From positions 1 to 5,872 of the forward strand of contig CANQSE010000140.1 in the NCBI GenBank assembly GCA_947626405.1: 5,872 nt of DNA. Reading direction: 5' to 3'. The stretch is from an uncultured Acetatifactor sp. (GTDB taxonomy: Bacteria; Bacillota; Clostridia; Lachnospirales; Lachnospiraceae). The stretch's first letter is position 1. Every line of letters begins with the position of its first letter. Of the stretch, positions 1 to 5,872 are shown piece after piece. The notes below the pieces were generated by a model. The model made no database searches, was not told the origin of the DNA, and was given only the letters and a program-made list of their open reading frames with translations. A program made the position numbers and the translations under genes.

Positions 1-1940
1 TTGGCCGCCTCGATGGCCGCCAGCTGATCCTCCGTCTCCTCAAAGGGAAACATTTCCTCAAATTCCTTCTGCCAGACCGTATCCTTTCCAAACTGGTAGC
101 CTTCGCTCTGCTGGCGGCGGGCGTACAGCTCCACAAGATCCTTCGCCACCTCGTCCACAGCGCTGCGGACCTTTGCCTTTGTCTTTTCCCACTCCCGGCT
201 GCCCAGCTTATTAAGCTTCGGCTTCCTGTCCCCGGAGGAGGCGTATTTCTGAATCACGTCAAGGCCCGTGGCAAGCACATAGAGATTGCCGCCGTCGCCA
301 TATTCTATCTTCATGTAGTCTTTGACTACATTTTCCATTTCCACCTTCTCTATGCCCCGGTAAATGCCGAGCCCGTGGCTTTCATGGACCACGTAATCGC
401 CGACCTTGAGGTCGTTAAAATCCTGTATCTTCTGTCCCTGATAAATTTTTTTTGCCCGTTTTCGTTTCTTTTCCGCACCAAATATATCCGTCTCGGAGAG
501 GACAACAAACTTAAGCAGGGGATACTCAAATCCCCTGTTTACATGTCCGTAAAAGGTCACAACCTCCCCGGGCTGCACCTCTCTCTGCGGATCCTCCGTA
601 AATACGGCGGTCAGATCATTGTCCCTGAGATCCTCGGCAAGCCGCTTCGCCCTGGTCCTTGAACCGGAGAGAAGAAGCACACGGCATCCGTTTTTTCTAA
701 ACTGCTTCAGATCCTTTACCAGAGTCTCGAAGCTGTTGTTGTACGGAGCGACATTCCTGGCCGCCGCGTCCATTTTCCTGTCTGCCCTGAAATACCCGCC
801 CCGCGCATCCAGCATTGATATGAGGGCAAGACTTGCCTGCGACAGCTTTGCCGCCACCTGTTCACCGCTATAGAGGACATCCGCCTGACCCGGCAGAACG
901 TATCCTTTCTCGGCGCGATTTATCATGCTCTCACGAAACTCAAGCTCCACCGCTTCAGCCTGCTCCTTAAGACGCATGGGCTCATCCATGAAAAAAACAG
1001 GTCTTTTCGGATCTCCTCCGCCCTCCCCGGCCACATGGCACAAAAGCTCCGGAAGCGTCACCGTATCCTCAAAAAAATAGCGGATGTAACCCTCAAGATT
1101 TGCATGGTTCCTAAGCTCAAGGAGCTGATTTTTAAGCTCGCTCACCTGATTTTTTATGCGGCCTGCCTCCTCCGGTCTGTGAGCCTCCCTGAAATATGCC
1201 TCACGGCGTTTTGCGTCCTCCTCAAGCCTCTTTAAGCCATTTCTGACACCGGTGTCGTCAATTACAAACTCCGTTGCGGGATAAATGCTGACGCTCTCAA
1301 GCTTTTCTATGGAGCGCTGGCTTAAGATATCAAAGCTGCGAACGGATTCCACCTCATCTCCCCAAAGCTCGATCCGGTACGGATTTTCCTCGGTGAGATC
1401 ATAGATGTCCACGATTCCGCCGCGGACGGAAAACTGCCCCGGACTTTCCACCTGATAAGTTCTCTCGTACCCAAAATCGCTAAGCCTTCCGATAAGCTCA
1501 GACTCCCGACAGACTCCTCCGCGGGCAATCTCAATCACATCCTTTTTACGGCTCCACATCACCTGCGGCGCCATCAGTGCGGCATAGGTTGTGACGATCG
1601 TAACGGGTTTCCCCTCCATCAGCCTGCGCAGGGTTTTTACACGCTCCCTCACAAGCTGATTCCCGTGAATGTCGGCCTGGAAAAAAATCAGATCCTTTGC
1701 GGGATAAAGCATGACATTTCTGTCATAAAATTTATATTCCTCATAATATTCCCTGGCCTTCATATCACTGTATGTCACAATGACCTTTATGCCAAATCCC
1801 CTGCCGAGCCCGTACATCATATGAAGCTTCTGCGAGTCAACGCAGCCCGTCACCGAAACGGGCGCTCCTCCCTTTTTAAGCCTTTCCTCTATGGAGCTGT
1901 ATTCCGCCAGCTCATGAAGCGGCGCAAGCAATAACTGCAT
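1..1940 (-). CDS. mfd: Transcription-repair coupling factor Mfd, N-terminal 646 codons (3' part beyond the window)
   Basis: Mfd is a DNA translocase that removes RNA polymerase stalled at lesions and recruits UvrA for nucleotide excision repair. The frame is open from ATG at 1940 to the window edge with no stop. Visible in order: the UvrB-like N-terminal module, with GQFSVRGGIVDIYDL at about residues 168-182 followed by RIELWGDEVESVRSFD; a variable middle ending in SETDIFG near 482-488; and the RNA-polymerase-interaction domain, from GDYVVHESHGLGIYRGIE near 514 through LGSREWEKTKAKVRSAV. The last residues read FPFEETEDQLAAIEAA, which in relatives stands about 20 residues before the Walker A motif of the translocase. 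The helicase motifs are therefore outside the window. The family is usually about 1150-1180 residues. AGAGGA stands about 5 nt before the ATG. The gene starts 33 nt after the pth stop and is probably co-transcribed with it. No frameshift was found where I checked the translation. Confidence 0.97.
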   Translation of the reverse strand, partial: MQLLLAPLHELAEYSSIEERLKKGGAPVSVTGCVDSQKLHMMYGLGRGFGIKVIVTYSDMKAREYYEEYKFYDRNVMLYPAKDLIFFQADIHGNQLVRERVKTLRRLMEGKPVTIVTTYAALMAPQVMWSRKKDVIEIARGGVCRESELIGRLSDFGYERTYQVESPGQFSVRGGIVDIYDLTEENPYRIELWGDEVESVRSFDILSQRSIEKLESVSIYPATEFVIDDTGVRNGLKRLEEDAKRREAYFREAHRPEEAGRIKNQVSELKNQLLELRNHANLEGYIRYFFEDTVTLPELLCHVAGEGGGDPKRPVFFMDEPMRLKEQAEAVELEFRESMINRAEKGYVLPGQADVLYSGEQVAAKLSQASLALISMLDARGGYFRADRKMDAAARNVAPYNNSFETLVKDLKQFRKNGCRVLLLSGSRTRAKRLAEDLRDNDLTAVFTEDPQREVQPGEVVTFYGHVNRGFEYPLLKFVVLSETDIFGAEKKRKRAKKIYQGQKIQDFNDLKVGDYVVHESHGLGIYRGIEKVEMENVVKDYMKIEYGDGGNLYVLATGLDVIQKYASSGDRKPKLNKLGSREWEKTKAKVRSAVDEVAKDLVELYARRQQSEGYQFGKDTVWQKEFEEMFPFEETEDQLAAIEAA

Positions 1941-1973
1941 ATATCCTCTTTTCCGCTGCCCTCAGGTCAGCCC

Positions 1974-2564
1974 TTACTCTATGCCGTCTGCAGGGACAAT
2001 CCGGCCGTTAAAATCATTCATGGCTGCGTCCACGCCCCTTGCAATAATTACGCGTATGGCTTCCACCGCCATATCCACGGCCTGATCCACCACAGCCCGC
2101 TCACCTTTCGTAAAATGGCCGAGCACATGATCCACAAGATCATGATCCTGCGGTTTATGGCCGACTCCCACCTTTATCCTCATAAAGTCCTCATGTCCGA
2201 GGTTTGCAATAATATTTTTTAACCCGTTGTGACCTCCGGCGCTTCCCTTTTTCCTGATACGTATCTGCCCAATATCAAGGCTCACGTCGTCGGATATCAC
2301 GATCAGCTCCTTCGTCTCGTCTATTTTATAGTAATCAGTCAACATCCTGACGCTTTCGCCGCTTAAATTCATAAATGTCTGGGGCTTTACAAGTATGCAC
2401 TTCTGGCCCTCCACGCTTCCCTTTCCGATAACGGCTCTGTGTTTTTTTTCAAGCAGCGAGGTCCCCTCCTGTCCGGCCAGCTCATCCACGACGTCAAAAC
2501 CGATATTATGCCTTGTATTCTCATACTGCTTTCCCGGATTTCCAAGTCCCACAATAATATACAT
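1974..2564 (-). CDS. pth: Peptidyl-tRNA hydrolase, 196 aa
   Basis: Cytosolic Pth cleaves the ester bond of peptidyl-tRNAs that drop off the ribosome, recycling tRNA. The protein begins MYIIVGLGNPGKQYENTRHN, the classic N-terminus. The residues that form the active site in the E. coli enzyme are all present: Asn9 in GLGNPG, His19 in TRHN, Asn66 in FMNLSG, Asp92 in SDDVSLD, and Asn113 in GGHNGL. The length is normal for the family. The ATG at 2564 is chosen because the conserved domain starts there and an AGGA site lies about 5 nt upstream. The frame stays open a further 47 codons to a TTG inside the spoVG terminator, but that extension has no family similarity. It lies downstream of that terminator, so it probably has its own promoter. 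The pth-mfd pairing is common in Firmicutes. Confidence 0.97.
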   Translation of the reverse strand: MYIIVGLGNPGKQYENTRHNIGFDVVDELAGQEGTSLLEKKHRAVIGKGSVEGQKCILVKPQTFMNLSGESVRMLTDYYKIDETKELIVISDDVSLDIGQIRIRKKGSAGGHNGLKNIIANLGHEDFMRIKVGVGHKPQDHDLVDHVLGHFTKGERAVVDQAVDMAVEAIRVIIARGVDAAMNDFNGRIVPADGIE

Positions 2565-2580
2565 TTTTCCTGCCTTTTCT

Positions 2581-2603
2581 GCCCGCGTGTAAAAGCCGCG
2601 GAC
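2581..2603 (-). other. Hairpin in the pth leader
   Basis: On the minus strand, GUCCGCG (2603-2597) can pair with CGCGGGC (2587-2581), giving 7 bp with one G-U pair around a 9-nt loop. It ends 16 nt before the pth start codon and about 8 nt before the ribosome binding site. No U-run follows, so it is not a terminator. It could affect translation initiation or mRNA stability, but a role is only inferred. Confidence 0.4.
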
Positions 2604-2611
2604 CCTGACGC

Positions 2612-2624
2612 TGTAAATTTTACA
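2612..2624. promoter_or_regulatory. 13-bp perfect inverted repeat upstream of pth
   Basis: TGTAAA-T-TTTACA is a perfect palindrome around a single central base. It stands just downstream of the predicted pth start of transcription, a position that would suit a repressor. No regulator can be named from the sequence, and AT-rich palindromes of this size can arise by chance. Confidence 0.3.
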
Positions 2625-2634
2625 TCTGTTTTCT

Positions 2635-2663
2635 ATTCTCTCATCTTTTGCCGCAAAAAACAA
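2635..2663 (-). promoter_or_regulatory. Possible sigma-A promoter for pth-mfd (weak match)
   Basis: Read on the minus strand, TTGTTT (2663-2658) is followed after 17 bp by GAGAAT (2640-2635). These match the -35 and -10 consensus at 3 and 4 of 6 positions. A promoter is expected somewhere between the upstream terminator and pth, and this is the best spaced pair I see. It would give a leader of roughly 64 nt. Confidence 0.3.
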
Positions 2664-2703
2664 GCCGTTACCGAAAGCATGACAAAAAAACCGAAAAAAA
2701 GAC

Positions 2704-2736
2704 AAAAAAAGAGCCGCTCGACGCGGTCTCTTTTTT
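2704..2736 (-). terminator. Rho-independent terminator of the glgC-glgD-spoVG unit
   Basis: Six bases after the spoVG stop, the minus strand forms AAAAAAGAG-(A bulge)-CCGC, loop GTCGA, then GCGG-CTC followed by seven Ts. The GC stem is 7 bp with one bulged base and is extended by A-T pairs. Because the other side is an A/T run too, it could also stop plus-strand transcription. It separates the glycogen/spoVG unit from pth-mfd. Confidence 0.93.
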
Positions 2737-2742
2737 CAGCCG

Positions 2743-3030
2743 TTAATATTGCACGGGAAGATCGTCGTTCAGATCCTCCAGCGTTTTTTCATATTTTTCG
2801 AGTATAATGCGCTGGATCATGTCTCTGGTGTCCGTATTGATTGGGTGGGCTATGTCCTTGTACTCGCCGTCCGCCGCTTTTCTTGCGGGCATAGCGATGA
2901 ACAGGCCCTTTTCCCCTTCAATAATCTTGATGTCATGTACCACGAAAACATCGTCCAGAGTAATGGATACGACAGCCTTCATCCTTCCCTCTTTGGCAAT
3001 TTTACGTACACGTACATCTGTAATCTTCAT
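2743..3030 (-). CDS. spoVG: SpoVG family regulatory protein, 95 aa
   Basis: SpoVG is a small nucleic-acid-binding protein. In Bacillus it is linked to septation and spore cortex formation, and in Staphylococcus and Listeria it acts as a global regulator. Family hallmarks seen here are TDVR (4-7), [20 protein letters not shown] (15-34), [10 protein letters not shown] (42-51), [12 protein letters not shown] (54-65) and a helical C-terminus rich in acidic residues. The length agrees with the roughly 95-100 residues usual for the family. The ATG at 3030 is chosen: an AAGGGG site lies 8 nt upstream, whereas the in-frame GTG two codons earlier (3036) is only about 2 nt from that site. The gene follows glgD after 58 nt with no recognisable promoter between them and is closed by a strong terminator, so it is probably the last gene of the glg unit. 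Confidence 0.96.
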   Translation of the reverse strand: MKITDVRVRKIAKEGRMKAVVSITLDDVFVVHDIKIIEGEKGLFIAMPARKAADGEYKDIAHPINTDTRDMIQRIILEKYEKTLEDLNDDLPVQY

Positions 3031-3053
3031 GTGCACTGCCCCTTTCTTATTTT

Positions 3054-3082
3054 GGCGGCTTAGGCAACGGCTCCTGTCCGCC
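3054..3082 (-). other. Small hairpin between glgD and spoVG
   Basis: On the minus strand GGCGG (3082-3078) can pair with CCGCC (3058-3054). Inside it AGG and CCT can add three pairs across a small internal loop. No U-run follows, so it is not an intrinsic terminator. It could be an RNA-processing or stability element in the polycistronic mRNA, or chance. Confidence 0.25.
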
Positions 3083-3088
3083 TGTCAT

Positions 3089-4210
3089 CTACATGGTGTA
3101 CCTTTCATTTCTCTCCACCACAATACGTATCTTACCCTCCTCTCCCACATAACGGGAATTGGCCCTTATGGTTCCGTGACTTTCCACAATGCAGTTTTCA
3201 ATGTAGGTATTGTCACCGATATACACGTCGTTCAGAATTATGGAATTTCTGATAACGCAGTTGTTGCCAATATAGCTCTTTTTAAACACAACGGAGTTTT
3301 CAACCGTGCCGTTTACAATACATCCGCTCGAGATGAGGCTGTTCTTTACGTTCGTCCCCACGTTGTACTTTGCGGGCGGAAGATCGTCCACCTTTGAGTA
3401 TATATCCGGATACTGCTTGAAGAAATAATGGCGCACATCCGTCTTTAAAAAGTCCATGTTGGTGCTGTAATAATCCTCTACGGACGCCACGTTTCTCCAG
3501 TAATCCTTCATCTTGTAGCCGTAGACGCGCTTCACGTCCTTATAACGGATCAGGATGTCCCTTACGAAGTCATAGCGATCCTCCTCGGCGCACTTTTCAA
3601 TCATCTCGATCAACTGTCTGCGCCTGAGGACATAAATTCCGCAGGAGATTGTGTTTGACTTTGCCTGCAGAGGCTTCTCCTCAAATTCCTCGATCCGGCT
3701 CTCCTCATTCATGCGGATTGTGCCGAACCGCTCAATGTTATACCCGGGTTCCATCTCACGGCACACCACGGTAATGTCCGCTTTCTTCTCAATGTGATAC
3801 TCAAGCACCTTGTTGTAATCCATCTTGTAGACTCCGTCTCCGGAGGCGATCACCACATAGGGCTCATGGCTCTGCTTCAGCCACTCCAGGTTCTGATAAA
3901 TGGCGTCTGCCGTTCCTCTGTACCAGTTGCTGTTGTCGGAGGTCACGGCGGGTGTCAGCACGAAAAGTCCTCCCTGCTTACGTCCGAAATCCCACCATTT
4001 GGAAGAATTAAGGTGCTCATTCAGGCTCTTTGCGTTGTACTGCGTCAGGACAGCCACACGCTGTATATGTGAATTTGTCATATTGCTGAGTGTAAAATCT
4101 ATGCTTCGGTAGCTGCCCGCGATCGGCATTGCACAAATGGCTCTTTTCTGTGACAGCTCCTGCATCCTGTGGTTATTGCCCCCTGCTAAAACGATTCCGA
4201 TTGCTCTCAC
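3089..4210 (-). CDS. glgD: Glucose-1-phosphate adenylyltransferase GlgD subunit, 373 aa
   Basis: GlgD is the second, regulatory-type subunit of ADP-glucose pyrophosphorylase in Firmicutes; with GlgC it makes ADP-glucose for glycogen in the cytosol. It has a nucleotidyltransferase fold (about 1-250) with AGGNNHRM (9-16), SGDGVYKMDY (123-132) and FEEKP (176-180). A left-handed beta-helix tail with IGNN- and IGDN-type repeats follows at about 285-350. Compared with its neighbour GlgC, the nucleotide loop is changed (QGS to NNH), the KPAV segment reads ICAM, the FGGK lysine is Ser33, and the metal-binding Asp of GYWKDVG is Asn240 in DYWRNVA. This supports a weak or inactive catalytic site. The start codon is GTG at 4210; its G is the last base of the glgC TAG stop. 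An AGGTGA site stands 7 nt upstream inside glgC, so the two are translationally coupled. Confidence 0.96.
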   Translation of the reverse strand: MRAIGIVLAGGNNHRMQELSQKRAICAMPIAGSYRSIDFTLSNMTNSHIQRVAVLTQYNAKSLNEHLNSSKWWDFGRKQGGLFVLTPAVTSDNSNWYRGTADAIYQNLEWLKQSHEPYVVIASGDGVYKMDYNKVLEYHIEKKADITVVCREMEPGYNIERFGTIRMNEESRIEEFEEKPLQAKSNTISCGIYVLRRRQLIEMIEKCAEEDRYDFVRDILIRYKDVKRVYGYKMKDYWRNVASVEDYYSTNMDFLKTDVRHYFFKQYPDIYSKVDDLPPAKYNVGTNVKNSLISSGCIVNGTVENSVVFKKSYIGNNCVIRNSIILNDVYIGDNTYIENCIVESHGTIRANSRYVGEEGKIRIVVERNERYTM

Positions 4211-5481
4211 TACTGTTCACCTGCCTTAATCAAAGATTTGCCGCTTTCGAGCCGGCCCTCCTCATAATCCGAAGCCTGGGTAACTCCGAAGACAACTGTA
4301 TTCTTCCCCACGTTTATGCCGTTTGGAATCACGCTCTTTTCACCAATGGTAGCAAGTCCGTGATTATAGATATGAGGCGCCGTATCGTTTTCAACCTCAT
4401 CGCCCACACCTACTTTTACGTTGTTTCCGATAGTGACGTCCTCCGCCACAATGGCCTTGTTCAGCTCGCAGCCGTCTCCTATGCAGGTGTGGTTCATTAT
4501 AATTGAGTCGCGCACCACAGTACCTCTGCCGATTGTAACTCCGCAGCCAATCACGGAGTTGTAGACTTCTCCGTAGATATCCGAGCCCTCTCCCACGATG
4601 CTGCGCTCGATGACGCTCGCGGAATCAAGGTACTGCGGCGGCTGGATCTCGCTCTTTGTGTAGATCTTCCAGTATTCTTCATACAGATTGAACTCCGGAA
4701 CAATGTCAATCAGCTCCATGTTTGCCTCCCAGTAAGAGCTGAGCGTTCCGACGTCCTTCCAATATCCCGTAAACTCATATGCGTAAAGAGGTGCGCCATG
4801 CTCATGGCAGTATGGAATTACATGCTTTCCAAAATCAAGCGCCGGCTGGTCGGCCATTGCGATCAGGGCTTCGCGCAGAGTCTTCCAGTTAAAGATATAT
4901 ATGCCCATGCTGGCAAGATTGCTCCTGGGATGCTCCGGCTTTTCCTCAAATTCGGTAATCCGTCTGTTTTCATCCGTAATCATGATTCCGAAACGGCTTG
5001 CCTCCTCCAGGGGGACAGGCATTACGGCGATGGTGACTTCGGCATTGTTGGCCTTGTGGAAATCCAGCATCACCTCATAATCCATCTTATATATATGATC
5101 CCCCGACAGGATCAGCACGTAATCCGGATTGTAGCTTTCCATGTATTCAAGGTTCTGATATATGGCGTTGGCGGTTCCCGTATACCACTCGCTGTTTGAA
5201 CTTTTCTCATACGGCGGCAGAACCGTCACACCACCTATGTTACGGTCAAGATCCCAGGGAATCCCTATTCCTATGTGAGTATTCAGGCGCAGCGGACGGT
5301 ACTGTGTCAGAACACCCACCGTATCCACGCCGGAATTGATACAGTTTGAGAGAGGAAAGTCGATAATGCGGTATTTTCCCCCGAAAGCAACGGCAGGTTT
5401 GGCTACCTTGGAAGTCAGGACTCCCAGACGGCTGCCCTGTCCGCCTGCCAACAACATGGCAATCATTTCTTTTTTAATCAT
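4210..5481 (-). CDS. glgC: Glucose-1-phosphate adenylyltransferase GlgC, catalytic subunit, 423 aa
   Basis: GlgC makes ADP-glucose and pyrophosphate from ATP and glucose-1-phosphate, the committed step of bacterial glycogen synthesis. The N-terminal nucleotidyltransferase domain carries [10 protein letters not shown] (11-20), then [20 protein letters not shown] (25-44), [12 protein letters not shown] (99-110), [10 protein letters not shown] (126-135) with catalytic Asp128, FEEKP with the sugar-phosphate Lys181, and GYWKDVGT with Asp243. Residues from about 285 to 400 form the left-handed beta-helix with repeated IGxG/IGNN turns, the oligomerisation and allosteric domain. The length fits the family (E. 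coli enzyme 431). The ATG at 5481 is preceded by AGGTGATGAC, a strong ribosome binding site; Met6 lacks one. It is first in the unit and overlaps glgD by one base. A strong promoter lies about 40 bp upstream. Confidence 0.98.
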   Translation of the reverse strand: MIKKEMIAMLLAGGQGSRLGVLTSKVAKPAVAFGGKYRIIDFPLSNCINSGVDTVGVLTQYRPLRLNTHIGIGIPWDLDRNIGGVTVLPPYEKSSNSEWYTGTANAIYQNLEYMESYNPDYVLILSGDHIYKMDYEVMLDFHKANNAEVTIAVMPVPLEEASRFGIMITDENRRITEFEEKPEHPRSNLASMGIYIFNWKTLREALIAMADQPALDFGKHVIPYCHEHGAPLYAYEFTGYWKDVGTLSSYWEANMELIDIVPEFNLYEEYWKIYTKSEIQPPQYLDSASVIERSIVGEGSDIYGEVYNSVIGCGVTIGRGTVVRDSIIMNHTCIGDGCELNKAIVAEDVTIGNNVKVGVGDEVENDTAPHIYNHGLATIGEKSVIPNGINVGKNTVVFGVTQASDYEEGRLESGKSLIKAGEQ

Positions 5482-5514
5482 GTCATCACCTCTGTCTAGC
5501 TTTTTGCCATTTAC

Positions 5515-5533
5515 TGGTATACAAATTATACCA
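5515..5533. promoter_or_regulatory. Inverted repeat across the glgC -10 box and start site (operator candidate)
   Basis: The 19-bp element reads TGGTATA-ATTTG-TATACCA on the minus strand, with perfect 7-bp arms. It contains the -10 hexamer and extends over the expected transcription start, where a bound repressor would block polymerase. I cannot name the regulator; the TGGTATA half-site vaguely resembles GntR-family sites. Confidence 0.45.
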
Positions 5534-5553
5534 TACTGACAAAATAATGTGAA
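5525..5553 (-). promoter_or_regulatory. Sigma-A type promoter of glgC-glgD-spoVG
   Basis: On the minus strand TTCACA (5553-5548, 5 of 6 matches to consensus) is followed after exactly 17 bp by a perfect TATAAT (5530-5525). TGG before the -10 box makes it an extended -10 promoter. Transcription should start near 5518, giving a short leader of about 37 nt with no room for a riboswitch. The upstream DNA is very AT-rich and may act as an UP element. Confidence 0.88.
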
Positions 5554-5613
5554 TATTAATTGATAAAATTTTTAACTTTTTTTCAACTTTTCTATATATT
5601 ATTTACATATTTT

Positions 5614-5642
5614 TTGCTTTACAGTTAATTTTTTTGTATATT
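5614..5642 (+). promoter_or_regulatory. Possible divergent promoter facing the structured island
   Basis: On the plus strand TTGCTT (5614-5619) precedes TATATT (5637-5642) by 17 bp, matching consensus at 3 and 5 of 6 positions. Transcription would start near 5649, inside the first 23-bp repeat, and run into the GC-rich island. The surrounding DNA is AT-rich, so such matches are expected to be frequent by chance. Confidence 0.35.
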
Positions 5643-5646
5643 TTAC

Positions 5647-5692
5647 CAATTGATCTTCAACTTTTTGAACAATTGACCTTCAACTTTTTGAA
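5647..5692. repeat. Two adjacent 23-bp tandem repeats with internal dyad symmetry
   Basis: Copies at 5647-5669 and 5670-5692 abut without spacer and differ at one base (T5654 versus C5677). Each begins CAATTGA and ends with the dyad TTCAA-CTTT-TTGAA. A degenerate half copy, TTCAACTTTT, occurs at 5582-5591 next to TTTAACTTTT at 5571-5580. They lie 94-139 bp upstream of the glgC -35 box and directly downstream of the divergent promoter candidate. Paired protein-binding sites are the simplest reading. Confidence 0.85.
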
Positions 5693-5718
5693 GCGGTGGA
5701 ACAGTTTAGCTCCTCCGC
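5693..5718. other. Short hairpin between the tandem repeats and the rod-like island
   Basis: GCGGTGGA (5693-5700) and TCCTCCGC (5711-5718) are complementary except for one T-T mismatch, around the 10-nt loop ACAGTTTAGC. It directly follows the second 23-bp repeat. Its 3' arm shares two bases with the start of the larger rod structure, so the two folds compete slightly at that edge. There is no adjacent U-run on either strand. Confidence 0.5.
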
Positions 5719-5872
5719 AGTATTCAGCCCTGCAATGTCGATGTTCTTCCGGCAGACCGTGCGGGCGGTCGGCACCTGGCGAGGTACTTTCGAGCCTGGT
5801 GTCCGTTACGTGCTAAGCCGAGCGGAAGCGCGTCTGCCGGGAGAACATCGGCAGTACCGGGCGTGACTTGCA
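5717..5872 (+). ncRNA. Putative rod-like structured RNA, family unknown, cut by the window edge
   Basis: A GC-rich island follows AT-rich DNA. Its core is a 19-bp inverted repeat: 5739-5757 pairs with 5832-5850 with a single T-G wobble. The helix continues inward, after one bulged C, through GTGC/GCGC, and past an internal loop through TCGGC/GCCGA (5769-5773 with 5817-5821). At the tip, CACC and GGTG could form a further stem in an alternative arrangement. Outward it continues through an imperfect 8-bp section to TCAGCCC (5724-5730) with GGGC-G-TGA (5859-5866), then GCA (5717-5719) with TGC (5869-5871) at the window edge. Three wobble pairs (5738-5851, 5748-5841, 5760-5830) are U-G only if the plus strand is transcribed; one mismatch points the other way. 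I looked for tmRNA, RNase P, SRP and riboswitch signatures and saw none. A folded DNA repeat is the main alternative. Confidence 0.5.

Noticed and set aside
2565..2705. 47-codon N-terminal extension of pth starting at a TTG
   Set aside because: The Pth family starts at MYIIVGLGNPG, a good ribosome binding site precedes the ATG at 2564, and the extension begins inside the spoVG terminator.
3031..3036. GTG start two codons upstream for spoVG
   Set aside because: It is only about 2 nt from the AAGGGG site; the ATG at 3030 has proper spacing and matches the family N-terminus.
375..5199. Several plus-strand open frames opposite mfd, spoVG, glgD and glgC
   Set aside because: They are antisense shadows of well-supported minus-strand genes, with no ribosome binding sites or family features.
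5482..5518. Riboswitch or attenuator in the glgC leader
   Set aside because: The leader predicted from the promoter is only about 37 nt and has no terminator-like hairpin.
5634..5866. Small plus-strand reading frames (60 codons at 5634-5816 and 41 codons at 5741-5866)
   Set aside because: They run through the tandem repeats and inverted repeat, have no ribosome binding site and resemble no known protein.
5698..5872. Minus-strand frame open for about 56 codons from the right edge, possibly the end of an upstream gene
   Set aside because: The other two frames hit stops, the translation has no recognisable motif, and the same bases form a long inverted repeat. A partial gene cannot be excluded entirely.
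5717..5872. Assignment of the island as SRP RNA, 6S RNA, RNase P RNA or tmRNA
   Set aside because: The SRP GGAAG-type apical motif, the RNase P core and the tmRNA ends are not seen, and the rod lacks a clear large central bubble as expected of 6S RNA. 6S RNA is the least firmly excluded.

Overview
The window reads as an ordinary chromosomal segment of a low-to-mid GC anaerobic Firmicute, most likely Clostridia and probably Lachnospiraceae. The reasons are a SpoVG homologue (a family of spore formers and relatives), the Firmicutes-type pair of glycogen genes glgC plus glgD, strong AGGTGA-like ribosome binding sites, and Mfd and Pth sequences of clostridial type. The family-level placement is inference. 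No transposon, phage gene, tRNA, rRNA or CRISPR array was recognised.

All five protein genes lie on the minus strand, so the window is best read from right to left. The order is glgC (5481-4210), glgD (4210-3089), spoVG (3030-2743), a very clear intrinsic terminator (2736-2704), pth (2564-1974) and mfd (1940 to beyond base 1, 3' part missing). The first three genes form one unit driven by a strong sigma-A type promoter at 5525-5553: glgC and glgD overlap by one base, and spoVG follows after 58 nt. GlgC and GlgD should form a heteromeric ADP-glucose pyrophosphorylase, the committed step of glycogen (granulose) synthesis. GlgD has lost key catalytic residues and is the presumed non-catalytic or regulatory subunit. 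SpoVG is a nucleic-acid-binding regulator, so the unit couples carbon storage to a developmental regulator. Pth and Mfd form a second unit (33 nt gap) devoted to translation recycling and transcription-coupled repair.

The right end (5482-5872) has no protein gene and is the most interesting part. It holds an AT-rich glgC promoter with a 19-bp inverted repeat across its -10 box and start site, a divergent promoter candidate, two adjacent 23-bp tandem repeats with internal dyad symmetry, and then an abrupt GC-rich island. From 5717 to the edge of the window the island can fold into a long rod-like hairpin around a 19-bp inverted repeat. The wobble pairs in the rod favour transcription from the plus strand, divergent from glgC. 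I could not assign it to a known RNA family; it is cut by the window edge and is the main candidate for an undescribed element.
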